Shown one piece after another: positions 32,452-43,445 of a DNA stretch of 64,000 nucleotides; position 1 is the first letter of the stretch; every line of letters starts with the position of its first letter. The notes under the pieces are model-generated. The model searched no databases. It was given only the letters and a program-made list of their open reading frames with translations, and was not told the origin of the DNA. A program made the translations under genes and the position numbers. The stretch comes from Sthenelais limicola (taxonomy: Eukaryota; Annelida; Polychaeta; Phyllodocida; Sigalionidae). The DNA lies in the NCBI GenBank assembly GCA_942159475.1, contig OW804098.1:112288620-112352619 (forward strand), in the 5' to 3' direction.

Positions 32452-32533
32452 ATAGGGGAGTTGCATGTGCCACTGCGCTTGTCTCTCACATGTGCATCCT
32501 GGGATGGAGTATGATGAAATCTGACCTACAAAT
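32452..32533 (-). mobile_element. MITE-C end fragment fused to a LINE
   Basis: AATAGGGGAGTTGCATGTGC, CACTGCGCTTG and GCATCCTGGGATGGAGTATG match the family end. Similarity stops near 32533, where LINE coding begins. Confidence 0.75.
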
Positions 32534-33031
32534 CAAGGCAATTAGGCCTGCACTGGAATTAGTAAACAAATCACCACACGTAAGAGGACCCAAAATATGG
32601 AATAGCCTGCCCGGTGATGTAAGACAGAAAAATTGGGCTTCGATAAAAGCTTATTTGAAAAGCCACAACGACTGGTATGGCTAATTAGGGTAGTAGGTAC
32701 TGTAAATAGTTACTGGTAGAAACCAGAAGTATGTGAAAAAATGTACCGCGAAGTGTTGCTTTTATTATTCGTGTAGCCCTGGCAGAGGCAAAAAATCCAA
32801 AAAATTACACTACTGTACTTGTTTGATTGAAATGTACTCGTTAACTGCATGTCTATCTAGATAAACTATTTTTGTAGGTTGTTACCATCATGAATTATAC
32901 CGTTAATGTTAAAAATCTAAACATACTGTATATATTGATATCGATTATTGTCTTTGAAATGATTACCATGAGATTACCCTTGTGTAAGCAAAGGAACTGG
33001 AATCAATAAAATTTCTTTAAAAAAAAAAATA
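32534..33031 (+). pseudogene. LINE ORF2 C-terminus, 3' UTR and poly-A tail
   Basis: Residues PALELVNKSPHVRGPKIW, then NSLPGDVRQ and SIKAYLKSHNDWYG, end at a stop at 32682-32684. The RGPKIWNSLP block followed by an S-x3-K/Y-LK helix is the typical extreme C-terminus of CR1/Jockey-type non-LTR reverse transcriptases. About 330 bp of 3' sequence follows, with CAATAAAATTTCTTTA before an A10 run ending near 33030. Only about 50 codons remain, so this is a 5'-truncated dead copy. It differs in type from the LINE at 14.7 kb. Confidence 0.78.
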
Positions 33032-33348
33032 GTTCAGCACCAATTCGAGCTGTGTCTGTCTTTAAAGGTTGAACTGTACTGATATTTGTAAAAAGTCTAC
33101 AAGAATAACTAGGTGCATCTTAGGCCAAAGAAATGGATACGGTACGTTTCAAATTCAGATTGAGGTTATGACTCGGTATGTGTGTGTGTGGATCTTTATT
33201 ATAAAAAAACAACCTGTCATTATTTGAAAATAAATTCATTTCATAACAACTTTTCTAAAAGCGAGACTTTTCTTCTTTTCAATGGTCACAGTATGGTTTT
33301 CCGTTCAGGAGATTTTGCTCCTTCATTAATACTGTGCAATCATAAATA

Positions 33349-33592
33349 TGGGTCAGATTTTCAGAAAATGTACAATTCACTTTCACCAATCCTATTAAAT
33401 AACCCCTATTTATTTGTAAGACAAAAATGAGCTTTAAAATGCAGTTTAACATATCAAAACAGATACTTTAAATCAATGCAACACCAATTATACCCAGATA
33501 TTCCCGGATATCCTTCATTTTTCAGCCATATTTAGCACAACCTACTAAGTATGTAGAGCTGCCAATTGTGCATTTTTGGAAAATCTGACCCG
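33349..33592 (-). mobile_element. MITE-A copy, TA on both sides
   Basis: TA|TGGGTCAGATTTTCAGAAAA to GGAAAATCTGACCCG|TA; subtype with GAGCTTTAAAATGCAG. Confidence 0.88.
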
Positions 33593-33953
33593 TATACATT
33601 AATAGGGTTAAAGCATAATATAGGGTGGAGTTCTCCTTGTTAAAGGGTTTGACATGAAACAACACCTTTTTCACTTGGCCTTACACCAGCGTTTCATCCT
33701 AGGAGTGGCTTTTCCTCCAGTGGAAACGCTCATCAGACGCTGACAGGTGAAACTGGTATCTTTGATGTGAGGTGGAGGTGGCGGAGATGGTAGAAGGGAT
33801 GAAGGAGGCTTGCCTCTACTACCCTTAATTGCCAATATACCTGTATGGGAGCTTATTACTGTAGGTTCCCCACCGTACCAAGAAAACAGCTATTGATCTG
33901 AGCTCTGCTTGGTGCTTCAAATGAGGTTAGAGTGAGTGGGTGAGTGGGCAAGA

Positions 33954-34193
33954 GAGGTCAGATTTTCAGGTCAGAAAAGGTCAAAAAATGTACAATTGGC
34001 AGATCAACACACTGTTAAATTAGACCCAAAAATGGTCAGCACTAGGTATATCTGAGTATATTTGGTATTGGGTTGACTCAAACAATCTGTTAGGTCATGT
34101 TGAACTGTATTTTGAACCTGATCTTTGTCTTGAATTTGGGTTTTTGAGAAGATTGGTAAAAGTGAATTGTACATTTTCCGTTGATTTCACCCA
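33954..34193 (+). mobile_element. MITE-A copy with rearranged left TIR
   Basis: GAGGTCAGATTTTCAGGTCA: the TIR start is partly duplicated (GGTCAG twice in 20 bp). Right end CATTTTCCGTTGATTTCACC. Confidence 0.78.
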
Positions 34194-34454
34194 CAGAGAG
34201 AATGTGTATGAGGGTATGAGTAGGTGAGTGAGGGATTGTGTGAGCAAGTCTTTGAGGATGTGTGAGTGAGTGAGTGATCTCTAGTATTAGTTTGCACTGG
34301 CAACAGGTTCTAACTCATTATTTCTTTGGGGACATTGAAATATTATTTGTTTAGATTTTTTCTGAGAAACCATTTTGAGATGTTTTTTGTTTGACTGTTG
34401 ACCTTGCCCTTAAACAAAAGTACTATATGGGTTTCTGACAACACTAAATATACT

Positions 34455-35465
34455 GCACAATCTGCCTGCAGTTCAGCATTGTTTCATGCAGTAGCAAGCA
34501 CAGATGTATGTACAGCACAATCTGCCTGCAGTTCAGCATCAGGAAGAAATCACAGGAAGGAATCACAGATGTATGTACAGCACAATCTGCCTGCAGTTCA
34601 GCACTGTTTCATGCAGTAGCAAGCACAGATGTATGTACTGCACAATCTGCCTGCAGTTCAGCATCAGGAAGAAATCACAGGAAGGAATCACAGATGTATG
34701 TACTGTACAATCAGCTTGCAGTTCAGCCTTGTTTCATGCAGTAGGAAGCACAGATGTATGTACTGCACAATCAGCCTGCAGTTCAGCACTGTTTCATGCA
34801 GTAGGAAGCACAGATGTATGTACTGTACAATCAGCTTGCAGTTCAGCCTTGTTTCATGCAGTAGGAAGCACATATGTATGTACTGCACAATCAGCCTGCA
34901 GTTCAGCATTGTTTCATGCAGTAGGAAGCACTGATGTATGTACTGCACAATCAGCCTGCAGTTCAGCACTGTTCCATGCAGTAGGTATCACAGATGTATG
35001 TACTGCACAATCAGCTTGCAGTTCAGCATTGTTTCATGCAGTAGGTATCACAGATGTATGTACTGCACAATCAGCCTGCAGTTCAGCATTGTTTCATGCA
35101 GTAGGAAGCACAGATGTATGTACTGCACAATCAGCTTGGAGTTCAGCACTGTTTCATGCAGTAGGAAGCACAGATGTATGTACTGCACAATCAGCCTGCA
35201 GTTCAGCCTTGTTTCATGCAGTAGGAAGCACAGATGTATGTACTGCACAATCAGCTTGGAGTTCAGCACTGTTTCATGCAGTAGGAAGCACAGATGTATG
35301 TACTGCACAATCAGCCTGCAGTTCAGCAATGTTCCATGCAGTAGGAAGCGCAGATATATGTACTGCACAATCAGCCTGCAGTTCAGCATTGTTTCATGCA
35401 GTAGGAAGCACAGATGTATATACTGCACAATCAGCCTGCAGTTCAGCATTGTTTCATGCAGTAGT
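34455..35465. repeat. 60-bp minisatellite, about 17 units
   Basis: The unit runs GTAGGAAGCACAGATGTATG, TACTGCACAATCAGCCTGCA, GTTCAGCACTGTTTCATGCA, with most units exactly 60 bp. The first units carry a variant with AGGAAGAAATCACAGGAAGG. Because 60 is divisible by 3 and the consensus lacks stops in several frames, 100-360-codon frames with 20-residue repeats appear on both strands. Alternating CAGCCTGCA/CAGCTTGGA variants suggest two-unit amplification steps. Confidence 0.95.
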
Positions 35466-35549
35466 AAACAAAGGTGCTATAAACCAAATGCATTTTACTT
35501 TATTATATACGCATTTGATATCAAACAGAAGAATATGTTGTATACCACT

Positions 35550-35765
35550 AGTAGTCTACAAAATGGCTTTTAAATGTCCTTCATAGATTAGTTAGGGTAT
35601 ACATCATAGATCAGTTAATTGGTTTCAGTCGCTTAGAATATGGATGCACACTCTTACAACCAACTCGTCAGTTGGCTTGGCTGTGTAGGCTCCATAGCAA
35701 TTCTTCGTGTACAAAGCCCAAAGCGACGTCTTTGAAATTGATACCTTTTGCTGACATTGCTTCAA
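35550..35765 (+). repeat. Repeat K copy 1
   Basis: Shares TGGTTTCAGTCGCTTAGAA, ACCAACT-GTCAGTTGGC-like and GACGTCTTTGAAATTGATAC with 37430-37672. Element type unknown. Confidence 0.65.
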
Positions 35766-35775
35766 GAACAAATCA

Positions 35776-35846
35776 TATGTGATGTGCTATAGGGAAATGA
35801 GTCACAAGTCACACAAAAATGGAATTTAAGATATCATCATATATCG
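35776..35846 (+). mobile_element. MITE-B left-end fragment
   Basis: ATGTGATGTGCTATAGGGAA, ATGAGTCACAAGTCACAC, then AGATATCATCATAT. Confidence 0.65.
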
Positions 35847-36238
35847 GCGAGTGGGTTACGGAAAGTGCAATGGTGTCCCGAGTACCACATTCAAATTTAG
35901 GTTCTATATTTACTCCCACGTTGCTATGTATACGTATATGTAGCTGTTTACTAGGGGGGTGGGGGAGGAACAGGGAATGGCAATCTCATACTACACGCGT
36001 GGAACTGGTGCAAATTACCACACTACTCCCGCCCATGCAAATAGCATGTGGTACATACAGCAACGTGTAGTAATGTATTGTATTTCATGTACTTTATCTT
36101 GTTATTTAATTTACTTTATCTTGTTAATTTTGTTATGTGATGAACATATTATTTAGAAGTAGCGGGTCCTGTTGGAAGAGCTGTCCCTGACTGAGGCAAA
36201 TGGCCCATTCTAATACCTTATGAGAAAATGGAAAATAA
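35847..36238. other. Unannotated stretch
   Basis: No supported gene; two overlapping short frames only. Confidence 0.3.
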
Positions 36239-36252
36239 ACTTTCAACATATA

Positions 36253-36754
36253 GTGAGTGAGTGAGTGAGTGAGTGAGTGAGTGAGTGAGATTGCTGTCAC
36301 CTTATAAATATGGGATGTCCTCCAAGAAAATGAGTGAGTGAGTGGGATTGGTTGCTTTACGCCCTTATCAACACATTTAATATGGTTATATCAAGGGCGG
36401 GAGAGCTGAGAGGGAGGGAGTGAGTGACATTGGTTGCTTTACGCCCTTATCAACACATTGAAGGTTATATCAAGGGCGCGAGAGCTGAGATGGAGGGAGT
36501 GAGTGACATTGGTTGCTTTACGCCCTTATCAACACATTGACGGTTATATCAAGGGCGAGAGAGCTGAGAGGGAGTGAGTGAGTGAGATTGGTTGCTTTAC
36601 GCCCTTATCAACACATTTAATATGGTTATCAAAGGGCGGGAGAGCTGAGAGGGAGGCAGTTTATGATCATACCCAGGAAATAGAGATAGAGAAGCAGGGA
36701 GAGAGAGACAGAGAAATAGAGACAGAAAGACACTTTATGGTCTTACCCAGGACC
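36253..36754 (-). mobile_element. SINE-D copy 6, tail-module array within a TSD
   Basis: ACTTTCAACATATA flanks it exactly (36239-36252 and 36755-36768), a perfect 14-bp TSD. On the minus strand it begins GGTCCTGGGTAAGACC, has one body and then four tail modules ending in (CACT)n. A short foreign piece (AATATGGGATGTCCTCCAAG) lies within the tail. Confidence 0.92.
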
Positions 36755-36768
36755 ACTTTCAACATATA

Positions 36769-37429
36769 TTTATGACTATATATTATATATATTATATATA
36801 CATGTTTATATCAAAGCTGATCAATATAAAGCTAGTTTAGTGAATATGATACCAGAGTCTGGACCATGCACTGAGTTACTCTATGGCAGGCTGTACTGAG
36901 CGGCTCAAGTGTAATTGGTCTAGTGAAGAGCTTTTATAAGAAACGCACTCGCGTCCTGTGAGAAACAGTGCATTTCTTCCCCGGTGATTAGAGGCATTAA
37001 CTCTGCACTAGATTTTATCCTATTATCGTCCTATGTCTTGAACTATAGACCTTTTCCTCATGTTATAGCACATCTATGAATAAATGAATTAAGTGAAATT
37101 GTTTGGAGTTTGGAGATTCAAACGAGTACTGCATTGGGTGCGTTTGAAGCTGATGCTTGGACCACTGCGCCAATTTCTCTCCCACTAAGCTTGAACATGC
37201 TTGACCGACTGACCGACCAAAATTGCATTTGGTTGGAAATCATCCAGAAATCGGTTTGGTTTAGTCCTTTGCTGGACAAATTCACATTGGATTTAATTCT
37301 TTATGCAACAAAAAGATCTTTCTATATTGAAAATTGATAGGATTCTTATGTAGAGTGGGATATGTTACATGGATATTCCACTAGTGATATACGGAACCCT
37401 GCAACCTAAACCACCACAATTACTTTCAG
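36769..37429. other. Unannotated stretch
   Basis: No supported feature; a 75-codon frame at 37110 shows no motif. Confidence 0.3.
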
Positions 37430-37672
37430 GAAAACTCCACAAAATGACTTTAAAGTGATGTTCTTTTATAGTTTATTGAAGGCTTATAGATGATAAATCT
37501 GGTATTTAATTTGTTGGTTTCAGTCGCTTAGAAAATTGCCCTCATTGCTGCACAACTCATGAATGCAATATATGAACACTCCCTCAACCAACTTCTTAGT
37601 TAGCCTGTATCTATTCCTCATTCATGAAGCCAAAAGCTACGTCTTTGAAATTGATACATGCTTGCTGCTTTC
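37430..37672 (+). repeat. Repeat K copy 2
   Basis: TTTGTTGGTTTCAGTCGCTT, CAACCAACTTCTTAGTTAGC and TACGTCTTTGAAATTGATAC align with 35550-35765. Confidence 0.65.
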
Positions 37673-37681
37673 ATACGTATA

Positions 37682-37919
37682 CGGGTCAGATTTTCAGAAA
37701 ATGTACAATCGGCAGCTGTACACATTTAGGAAATCCTCTTAAATTAGGCTGAAAAATGAAGAATTCCGGGTATATCTGAGTATATTTGGTCTCGCATTGA
37801 TTTAAAATATCAGTTCTGTTATGTTAAACTACATTTTGAAGCTCATTTCTTGTCTTAAATGTGGGTTATTTGAGAGGATTGGTGAGGGCGAATTGTACAT
37901 TTTCTGAGAGTCTGACCCA
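37682..37919 (+). mobile_element. MITE-A copy, TA on both sides
   Basis: TA|CGGGTCAGATTTTCAGAAAA to TTTTCTGAGAGTCTGACCCA|TA. Confidence 0.88.
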
Positions 37920-38011
37920 TACTCAGATTTCCTGCACTGTGTCGCCCCCCCCCCTCCAGCACCCCCTCCTCTCACTGCCTCTCTCTCTGCTGTATACACT
38001 GAGGTTTACTG

Positions 38012-38250
38012 TCTAATGTTAGCGATATATTAGGCTGGTTCCAATGATGTTAACCTTTAGCACATCAAATAATTACTTCTATGTATACTTGTATGTTTGA
38101 GAAAAAATAGTGATAATTCTAAGCATCTTTAGCACAACCTTAGAAACGCAGAGAAATATTGACTATATAGTCTTGAAATTTGGTACATGAACTGGTATGA
38201 CTAGCAGCACTAGATACCTATTCATTTTCCCTGTGACATCAAAGAAAGTT
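38012..38250 (+). mobile_element. Diverged MITE-B body
   Basis: GGCTGGTTCCAATGATGTTA and CTTGAAATTTGGTACATGAA agree with the family; both TIRs are lost. Confidence 0.45.
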
Positions 38251-38457
38251 ATAATGAATAGATATAATGCCCTCAACCCTTTTGCTTGATACTATAATAT
38301 ACTCTACCCAGACTGATGCTAACATAGGACATTGACCTATAGATCGGTTAGGACAGGGAGAATTCCTTTTGATCATTTGCTGAGGCCATTAGGTACACTG
38401 GCAAGCACTGGCTAATCACATAGATGAAGAAATAGCAAGACATGCTCCCCGTCTTTA

Positions 38458-39496
38458 TATGTGAAGTCTTCAAGGAAAAGAGTGAGTGAGTGAGATTGGT
38501 TGCTTTACGCCCTTATCAACACATTTAATATGGTTATATCAAGGGTGGGAGAGCTGAGAGGGAGTGAGTAAGTGAGACTGGTTGCTTTATGCCCTTATCA
38601 ACACATTTAATATGGTTATATCAAGGGCGGCAGAGATGAGAGGGAGTGAGTGAGTGAGATTGGTTGCTTTACGCCCTTATCTACACATTTAATCTGGTTA
38701 TATCAAAGGCGGGAGAGCTGAGAGGGAGTGAGTGAGTGAGATTGGTGGCTTCACACCCTTATCAACACATTTAGGATGGTGATATCAAGGGTGGGAGAGC
38801 TGAGAGGGAGTGAGTGAGTGAGATTGGTGGCTTTACGCCCTTATCAACACATTACATATTGCTATATCAAGGGTGGGAGAGCTGAGAGGGAGGGAGTGAG
38901 TGAGATTGGTTGCTTTACGTCCTTATCAACACATTTAGGATGGTTATATCAAGGGCGGGAGAGCTGAGAGGGAGGGAGTAAGATTGGTTGCTTTACGCCC
39001 TTATCAACACATTTAGATGGTTATATCAAGGGTGGGAGAGCTGAGAGGGAGGCAGTTTTTGATCATACCCAGGAGTGAGTGGGTGAGATTGGTTGCTTTA
39101 CGCCCTTATCAATACATTGAAGGTTATATCAAGGGCGGGAGAGCTGAGAGGGAGGCAGTTTATGATCTTACCCAGGAAATAGAGATAGAGAAGAAGGGAG
39201 AGAGAGACAGAGAAAAAGAGACAGAAAGGCACTTTATGGTCTTACCCAGGACCATCAGGAAAATGAGCATTTCTAAGCTCATCCTATAAGGTATATTTAA
39301 CTACTTTACTAGCAAATGTCCACCAAGCGATATTGCAAACTTTATTTTCAAAAATATCAAACTTAATATATAGAAATAATTTGTCCCAATCTTTACTATC
39401 TTAGGAATCGGCTTGATTTCCTCTTTTCAAATATGATAATTTCTCAAAATCCAATTTTGTCGACTTGTGACTCATTTCCCTGTAACACATCACATG
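38458..39496 (-). mobile_element. MITE-B copy split by SINE-D
   Basis: TATGTGAAGTCTTCAAGGAA precedes the SINE and AGGAAAATGAGCATTTC follows it. The body (TTTCTAAGCTCATCCTATAA onward) runs to CGACTTGTGACTCATTTCCC and ACACATCACAT at 39491. The left part of the B body is also deleted. Confidence 0.7.
38480..39254 (-). mobile_element. SINE-D copy 7, about nine tail modules
   Basis: The longest array: GGTTGCTTTACGCCCTTATC-type modules repeat about nine times, separated by GAGTGAGTGAG. A truncated body piece (GGCAGTTTTTGATCATACCC) sits before the last module and a full body follows to CTTACCCAGGACCA. TCAAGGAAAA/TCAGGAAAAT flanks are a probable TSD inside a MITE-B TIR. Confidence 0.88.
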
Positions 39497-40222
39497 TCAG
39501 CTCCCTTATAGTAGAAGTCTTTTAAAGATGCGATATCAGCCAATGTTATAGCTTTTCTTTCTTTGCTCACTACAAGTATTATTATTTTCTTTTATCAGGT
39601 GCATTCTTCTACTATAATCTCAACATTGGGTTTCGGGGGGTGGGGGGGGGGGGGTTGACATAGTATAATGGTCAAGACTTGGTATACGGGTCAAGTTTAA
39701 CATTATTCACTCCAAATGCAGCAGCTTCTTCCAGAGAATTAAAAATGATCTGGAAGTATTCCAGCTTCTGGCTTTTGCAATGGTGGTGATGCAAACAGCT
39801 CAGTTGCTGATGATGAAAGTAATATGACAACTGTCTTGCACTATAGACAAATTGACTCTTTTTGGTCCTCATTTCAGATACTACAGTCGCACTTAAAACT
39901 ATTAAAAACATTTGCATTACATTTTGGACTGCAAAAATGTGTTTCATTATGCCCTTGGTCATGAATGCCTTCAATAACCTAAATTAGACCTTTTTACATC
40001 AGAGCACACATTTGGGAGGATTTTTTAAAGGGTTTTGTTCATTTTTTCTCAGTATCAGTTGCTTAGAGGAAGCACTTTAAAAACCATAAATCCCGTGGTC
40101 ATATTTTTGTCACTAATCTCTACATTAGCGGTTGTTCTGCCCATCATGAAATATCAATGTCACATTTGATGACCTTCACCTCTCAGAACTGAGCGCAATT
40201 CATTCGGTCGTCTGCTTCATTG
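39497..40222. other. Unannotated stretch with G run
   Basis: Near 39636-39656 an almost uninterrupted G tract of about 20 nt could form a quadruplex. A 100-codon minus-strand frame (39672-39974) has no recognisable domain. Confidence 0.35.
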
Positions 40223-40278
40223 TGACGTCACAGTTTCCCATTTTTCGCGCGTTCCCTGGAACAGCTCTGCTGACGTCA
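40223..40278. promoter_or_regulatory. CRE - E2F - CRE motif cluster
   Basis: Perfect CREB/ATF palindromes TGACGTCA at 40223-40230 and 40271-40278 enclose TTTCGCGC (40243-40250), a perfect E2F site, in a locally CpG-rich patch of an AT-rich window. This would suit a housekeeping or cell-cycle promoter. No exon was found on either side, and function is inference from motifs only. Confidence 0.35.
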
Positions 40279-40425
40279 TTGATGGATCTGTCATGATTAT
40301 TTCCTTTTAGTGCAAAGGCTTTCAGGGCTTCATTGGGGGAGAAACGCGTGTGAACGTTTACATAAAAATAACTGTCACTGTTCCTAATGCTGCTTTCGTT
40401 TGGTGCTCTACTGGAAGAAATGTTA

Positions 40426-40652
40426 TGGGTCAAGTCTTTAGGAAGTGTACAATTGGCCTTCACCAATCCCCTCAAATAACCCAAATTCAAGACGAAAATC
40501 ATGTTCAAAATACAGTTCAACATAACCAGACAGATTTATTGAATGAATACAATACAGAATACACTCAGATATAATCAATTTTTCACTCTAATTTGGCAGA
40601 ATTTGATAGATGTGTAGAATTGTAGATTGTGCATTTTTTGAAAATCTGACCC
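40426..40652 (-). mobile_element. MITE-A copy
   Basis: TTA|TGGGTCAAGTCTTTAGGAAG to TTTTGAAAATCTGACCC|TA. Related sequence (TAATGCTGCT..., CTACTGGAAG) lies on both sides at 40385-40415 and 40653-40685, a local duplication around the insertion. Confidence 0.86.
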
Positions 40653-40690
40653 TAATGCTGCTGTTGTCTGGTCTTCTACTGGAAGCGATC

Positions 40691-40692
<2 letters not shown>

Positions 40693-40721
<29 letters not shown>

Positions 40722-40749
40722 CTTTATTGAACACTTTCCTGCCATCTTG
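40693..40749 (-). mobile_element. 57-bp micro-retroposon with 14-bp TSD
   Basis: CTGGAAGCGATCTT occurs at 40679-40692 and 40750-40763. The insert read on the minus strand is about 35 nt ending AATAAAGATTTGTA, then an A run of about 20. It is an extremely 5'-truncated copy of the retroelement also inserted at 10779. Confidence 0.85.
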
Positions 40750-40763
40750 CTGGAAGCGATCTT

Positions 40764-41061
40764 ATGCCAGATGGTCGTCCCACCGATCCATTATTCCTGC
40801 CAATGAGATAAAACTCAATGCTATGAGAAATCGGTTACACTTTTTATCTTTTTAAAATATTTCTCCTTTAGCTGTTATTTAAAGCTGTGTTCCTACAGTT
40901 ACTCGTTGATTGATCTATTGAGCTGGAGTTTGAAGGCTCAGACATGAAGCTGTGGCTTTCAAATAGAAAACTTGGGAAAGGTATTTTTTATGATTAATGA
41001 CCATCATTGAGGGGCTGCTGGTGCATTGCAGGCCTGAAATGGAGGATATATCAGAAAATAT
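40764..41061. other. Unannotated stretch
   Basis: No supported feature. Confidence 0.3.
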
Positions 41062-41470
41062 GTGAGGTGTTCTAGGAAAATGAATCACAATTCGCAAAAT
41101 TGATATTTTTCAAAGTGCTTTTTTCACAGGATCTGTTTATTGAAATGTTTTGATTTTTAGAGGGTCTAGCCCTTTTAGTCATATGAAACTATACAACAGA
41201 TTTCAGGATATTGTTTAAATATTGCGTTTCGCGGGCCTTCACATGACCTTCACATATTTATAGTTACTTTACTGGGAATTACCAATGGAGAAACATTGCA
41301 AACTTTTTTTTTTCAAAAATAAAAATATCAAACTTAAGATATAGAAATACTAATATGGCATCCTACTGTTTACTATCATTGGAATCAGCTTGATTTCCTC
41401 TTTTCAAATATGATGATATCTCAAAATCCATATTTTGCGACTTATGACTCATTTTCCTAACACGGATTAT
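41062..41470 (-). mobile_element. MITE-B full-length copy
   Basis: AATATGTGAGGTGTTCTAGG, AAATGAATCACAATTCGCAA to TTGCGACTTATGACTCATTT and CCTAACACGGATTATA. Diverged in the last 15 bp on both sides. Confidence 0.82.
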
Positions 41471-41906
41471 ATATAAGTATTTTTATATCTCTTCATCAAT
41501 TACAAAGTTAATAAGGTTGTGATAAATTGAATGAACCTATCAGCTTATAGCTGTTCTTCCCAGGTACCCTAGGCATATTACACACACATATCTTATTTGA
41601 CAAAATCTTAATTTTATCATTTTTATGATTAAAATACAATCAAAAGTAGTTAACCATATTGTTAATTATTTCTTCTATCTAGCTATCTTTGAAGAAGGAT
41701 TATGGCCATGAAATTAGATGCCATTTTAAGACATCCTAGCCATCCTGAACTGGATGGTGAAAACCTTTTAGATGAGCAACCTTTGCCATCCTATACTGGA
41801 TGGTTTATCAAGCTAACACATCAATGATTAATAACGTTAATGTTAGTAATCCTCTCCCTTATTGACCTTCAAGGCAGAAATTGATAGGGAGAGGTTAAAG
41901 CTGCAT
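41471..41906. other. Unannotated stretch
   Basis: CCATCCT-ACTGGATGGT words repeat near 41740-41810; otherwise nothing seen. Confidence 0.3.
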
Positions 41907-41943
41907 TTGAATTTGATTTGATTTGAAATACTTTATTTGCTAA
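41907..41943 (-). mobile_element. Retroelement 3' terminus
   Basis: The minus strand reads AGCAAATAAAGTATTTCAAA, then TCAAATCAAATTC: AATAAA plus a CAAAT-type tail. Upstream extent unknown. Confidence 0.45.
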
Positions 41944-42290
41944 ATGGGGACTTGCATAGCCGCCATTTTGAATCTAGATTCGCATGGAATTATGGGACTA
42001 ATGGTACAGTCTAAAATCTATAGAAAACAAGTCGTGTTCTGCATGGATTATTTATCAGTGGTCTAGTGTCAATATCCATGTATTATACACGCTTCCATAA
42101 TACAAGTCCACTTCTTTCCCATCATGCATTTGGTTTTCATAGATCATTTATCCAAGCTGTGATATTGGTGAAAACATTCTTGCAATTTTCGATAAAAATT
42201 TGGCCAAATATTGTATGTCAGATTTCAACAGAATTCATCCCAGGATGCACTGTGACAGACATGCGCAGTGGCACATGCAACTCCCCTATT
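41944..42290 (+). mobile_element. MITE-C reference copy
   Basis: GGGGACTTGCATAGCCGCCA to GCACATGCAACTCCCC, followed by TATT. All internal landmarks are present, 347 bp with no interruption. It serves as the empty site for the split copy at 23.5 kb. Confidence 0.88.
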
Positions 42291-42694
42291 AGTCCATACA
42301 GGAGGATGGATTGACAGAAAGGAAGACATGCATTCTCAGCATTTATTTCACCTTTGGGTGTGGTCAATATACACGGCCCACTGACTTAGCCCTAGTGATA
42401 ATAGCCCTATAATAGTGTCAGCGCCTATAAATGAGTTGCAACCTTTAAGAAAATGATTGAATATTATTTATCATAGTAATTTACTGCAAAAAGGTAAGTA
42501 AAAGAGCAGTCCAGAATTAAATAATTTTGCATTTTAAAATATAGTCCTCGAGGGTCGGGAAAAACGGTGCGTAGAAATACACAAATGCGTCATGACGCCC
42601 TGTGAGATCATGACGGGCGTCATGATGTAAACAAAGACGCCGATGTAAACATAGATGTAAACAAGTACATTTTGATGAGTAACGGCGAAATAAA
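42291..42694. other. Unannotated stretch
   Basis: CGTCATGACG and GATGTAAACA words repeat between 42588 and 42665. No gene. Confidence 0.3.
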
Positions 42695-42837
42695 TACAAA
42701 AAAATCCGCGGAACATAGCGGGAAATCCGTATCGTCCCTTGGCTTCGGTATCCGACTGCGGGTGCTACGCACCATTGGTCGGATACCTCCGCCGCGGGAC
42801 GATACGGCTTCCCGCTATGTTCCTTGGTCATTTTTGT
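42695..42837. mobile_element. Fold-back element with arms of about 46 bp
   Basis: 42710-42756 (GGAACATAGCGGGAAATCCG ... TATCCGAC) pairs with 42778-42823 (GTCGGATACC ... GGCTTCCCGCTATGTTCC) around a 21-nt loop. AT-rich outer arms ACAAAAA/TTTTTGT extend the stem. GC-rich in an AT-rich setting. Likely a fold-back MITE; only one copy seen. Confidence 0.75.
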
Positions 42838-43445
42838 CTTAGTACAACACAACGATCAATTTTACATATTATTTGATCTTTATGACTGAAGATCTCAATA
42901 CCTAGTCGCTGCTATACATAGTATTCACTGACGTCACGGCGCTCACCATGGCTTGTCATACTGTGTGTCAACCCCTGTAAACATTAGCTGGACAAGTGTG
43001 CTCCAAGCCTCGAAAATGCTGTTTTCCGGCCGTTTTCACCTTCGAAAGTTTTAGTGAATGTAATATAAAGTCAGGCTGATAGGTTAGATGGTAATTTGTC
43101 CGTGTGTCATGATGGAATAATTACTATAATCGCCATTATCAAACATTTGAAATGATATTGGGTAGGAATATAGTTGTTAAATGTCTGGCCAATAGATATA
43201 TTTTAAAAAAGAAAATGTAGACCCTAACAGCAAGATTGACTTGTAGAAATCCTATTGGTAAATCTTCAGTGTCAGTAATTCGGTAACTGGACTTTACAGG
43301 CTCTTTCTGGGAATAGAAGATCTGTGTTACATCCATACATAGACTAACACCTGCTTTCTTTGCCTATCCACTGGGAGATATCGTACACCAGATATCTATC
43401 AGTTCTACCAAGCAACTTAATGCAATAAATACAACCAACCACTAT
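42838..43445. other. Unannotated stretch with one CRE
   Basis: TGACGTCA at 42929-42936 within CACTGACGTCACGGCGCTCA. No exon recognised nearby. Confidence 0.3.

Noticed and set aside
34504..35586. 360-codon repeat protein gene
   Set aside because: Not listed as CDS because several frames on both strands are equally open, no splice or promoter context is visible and unit differences show no clear coding bias.
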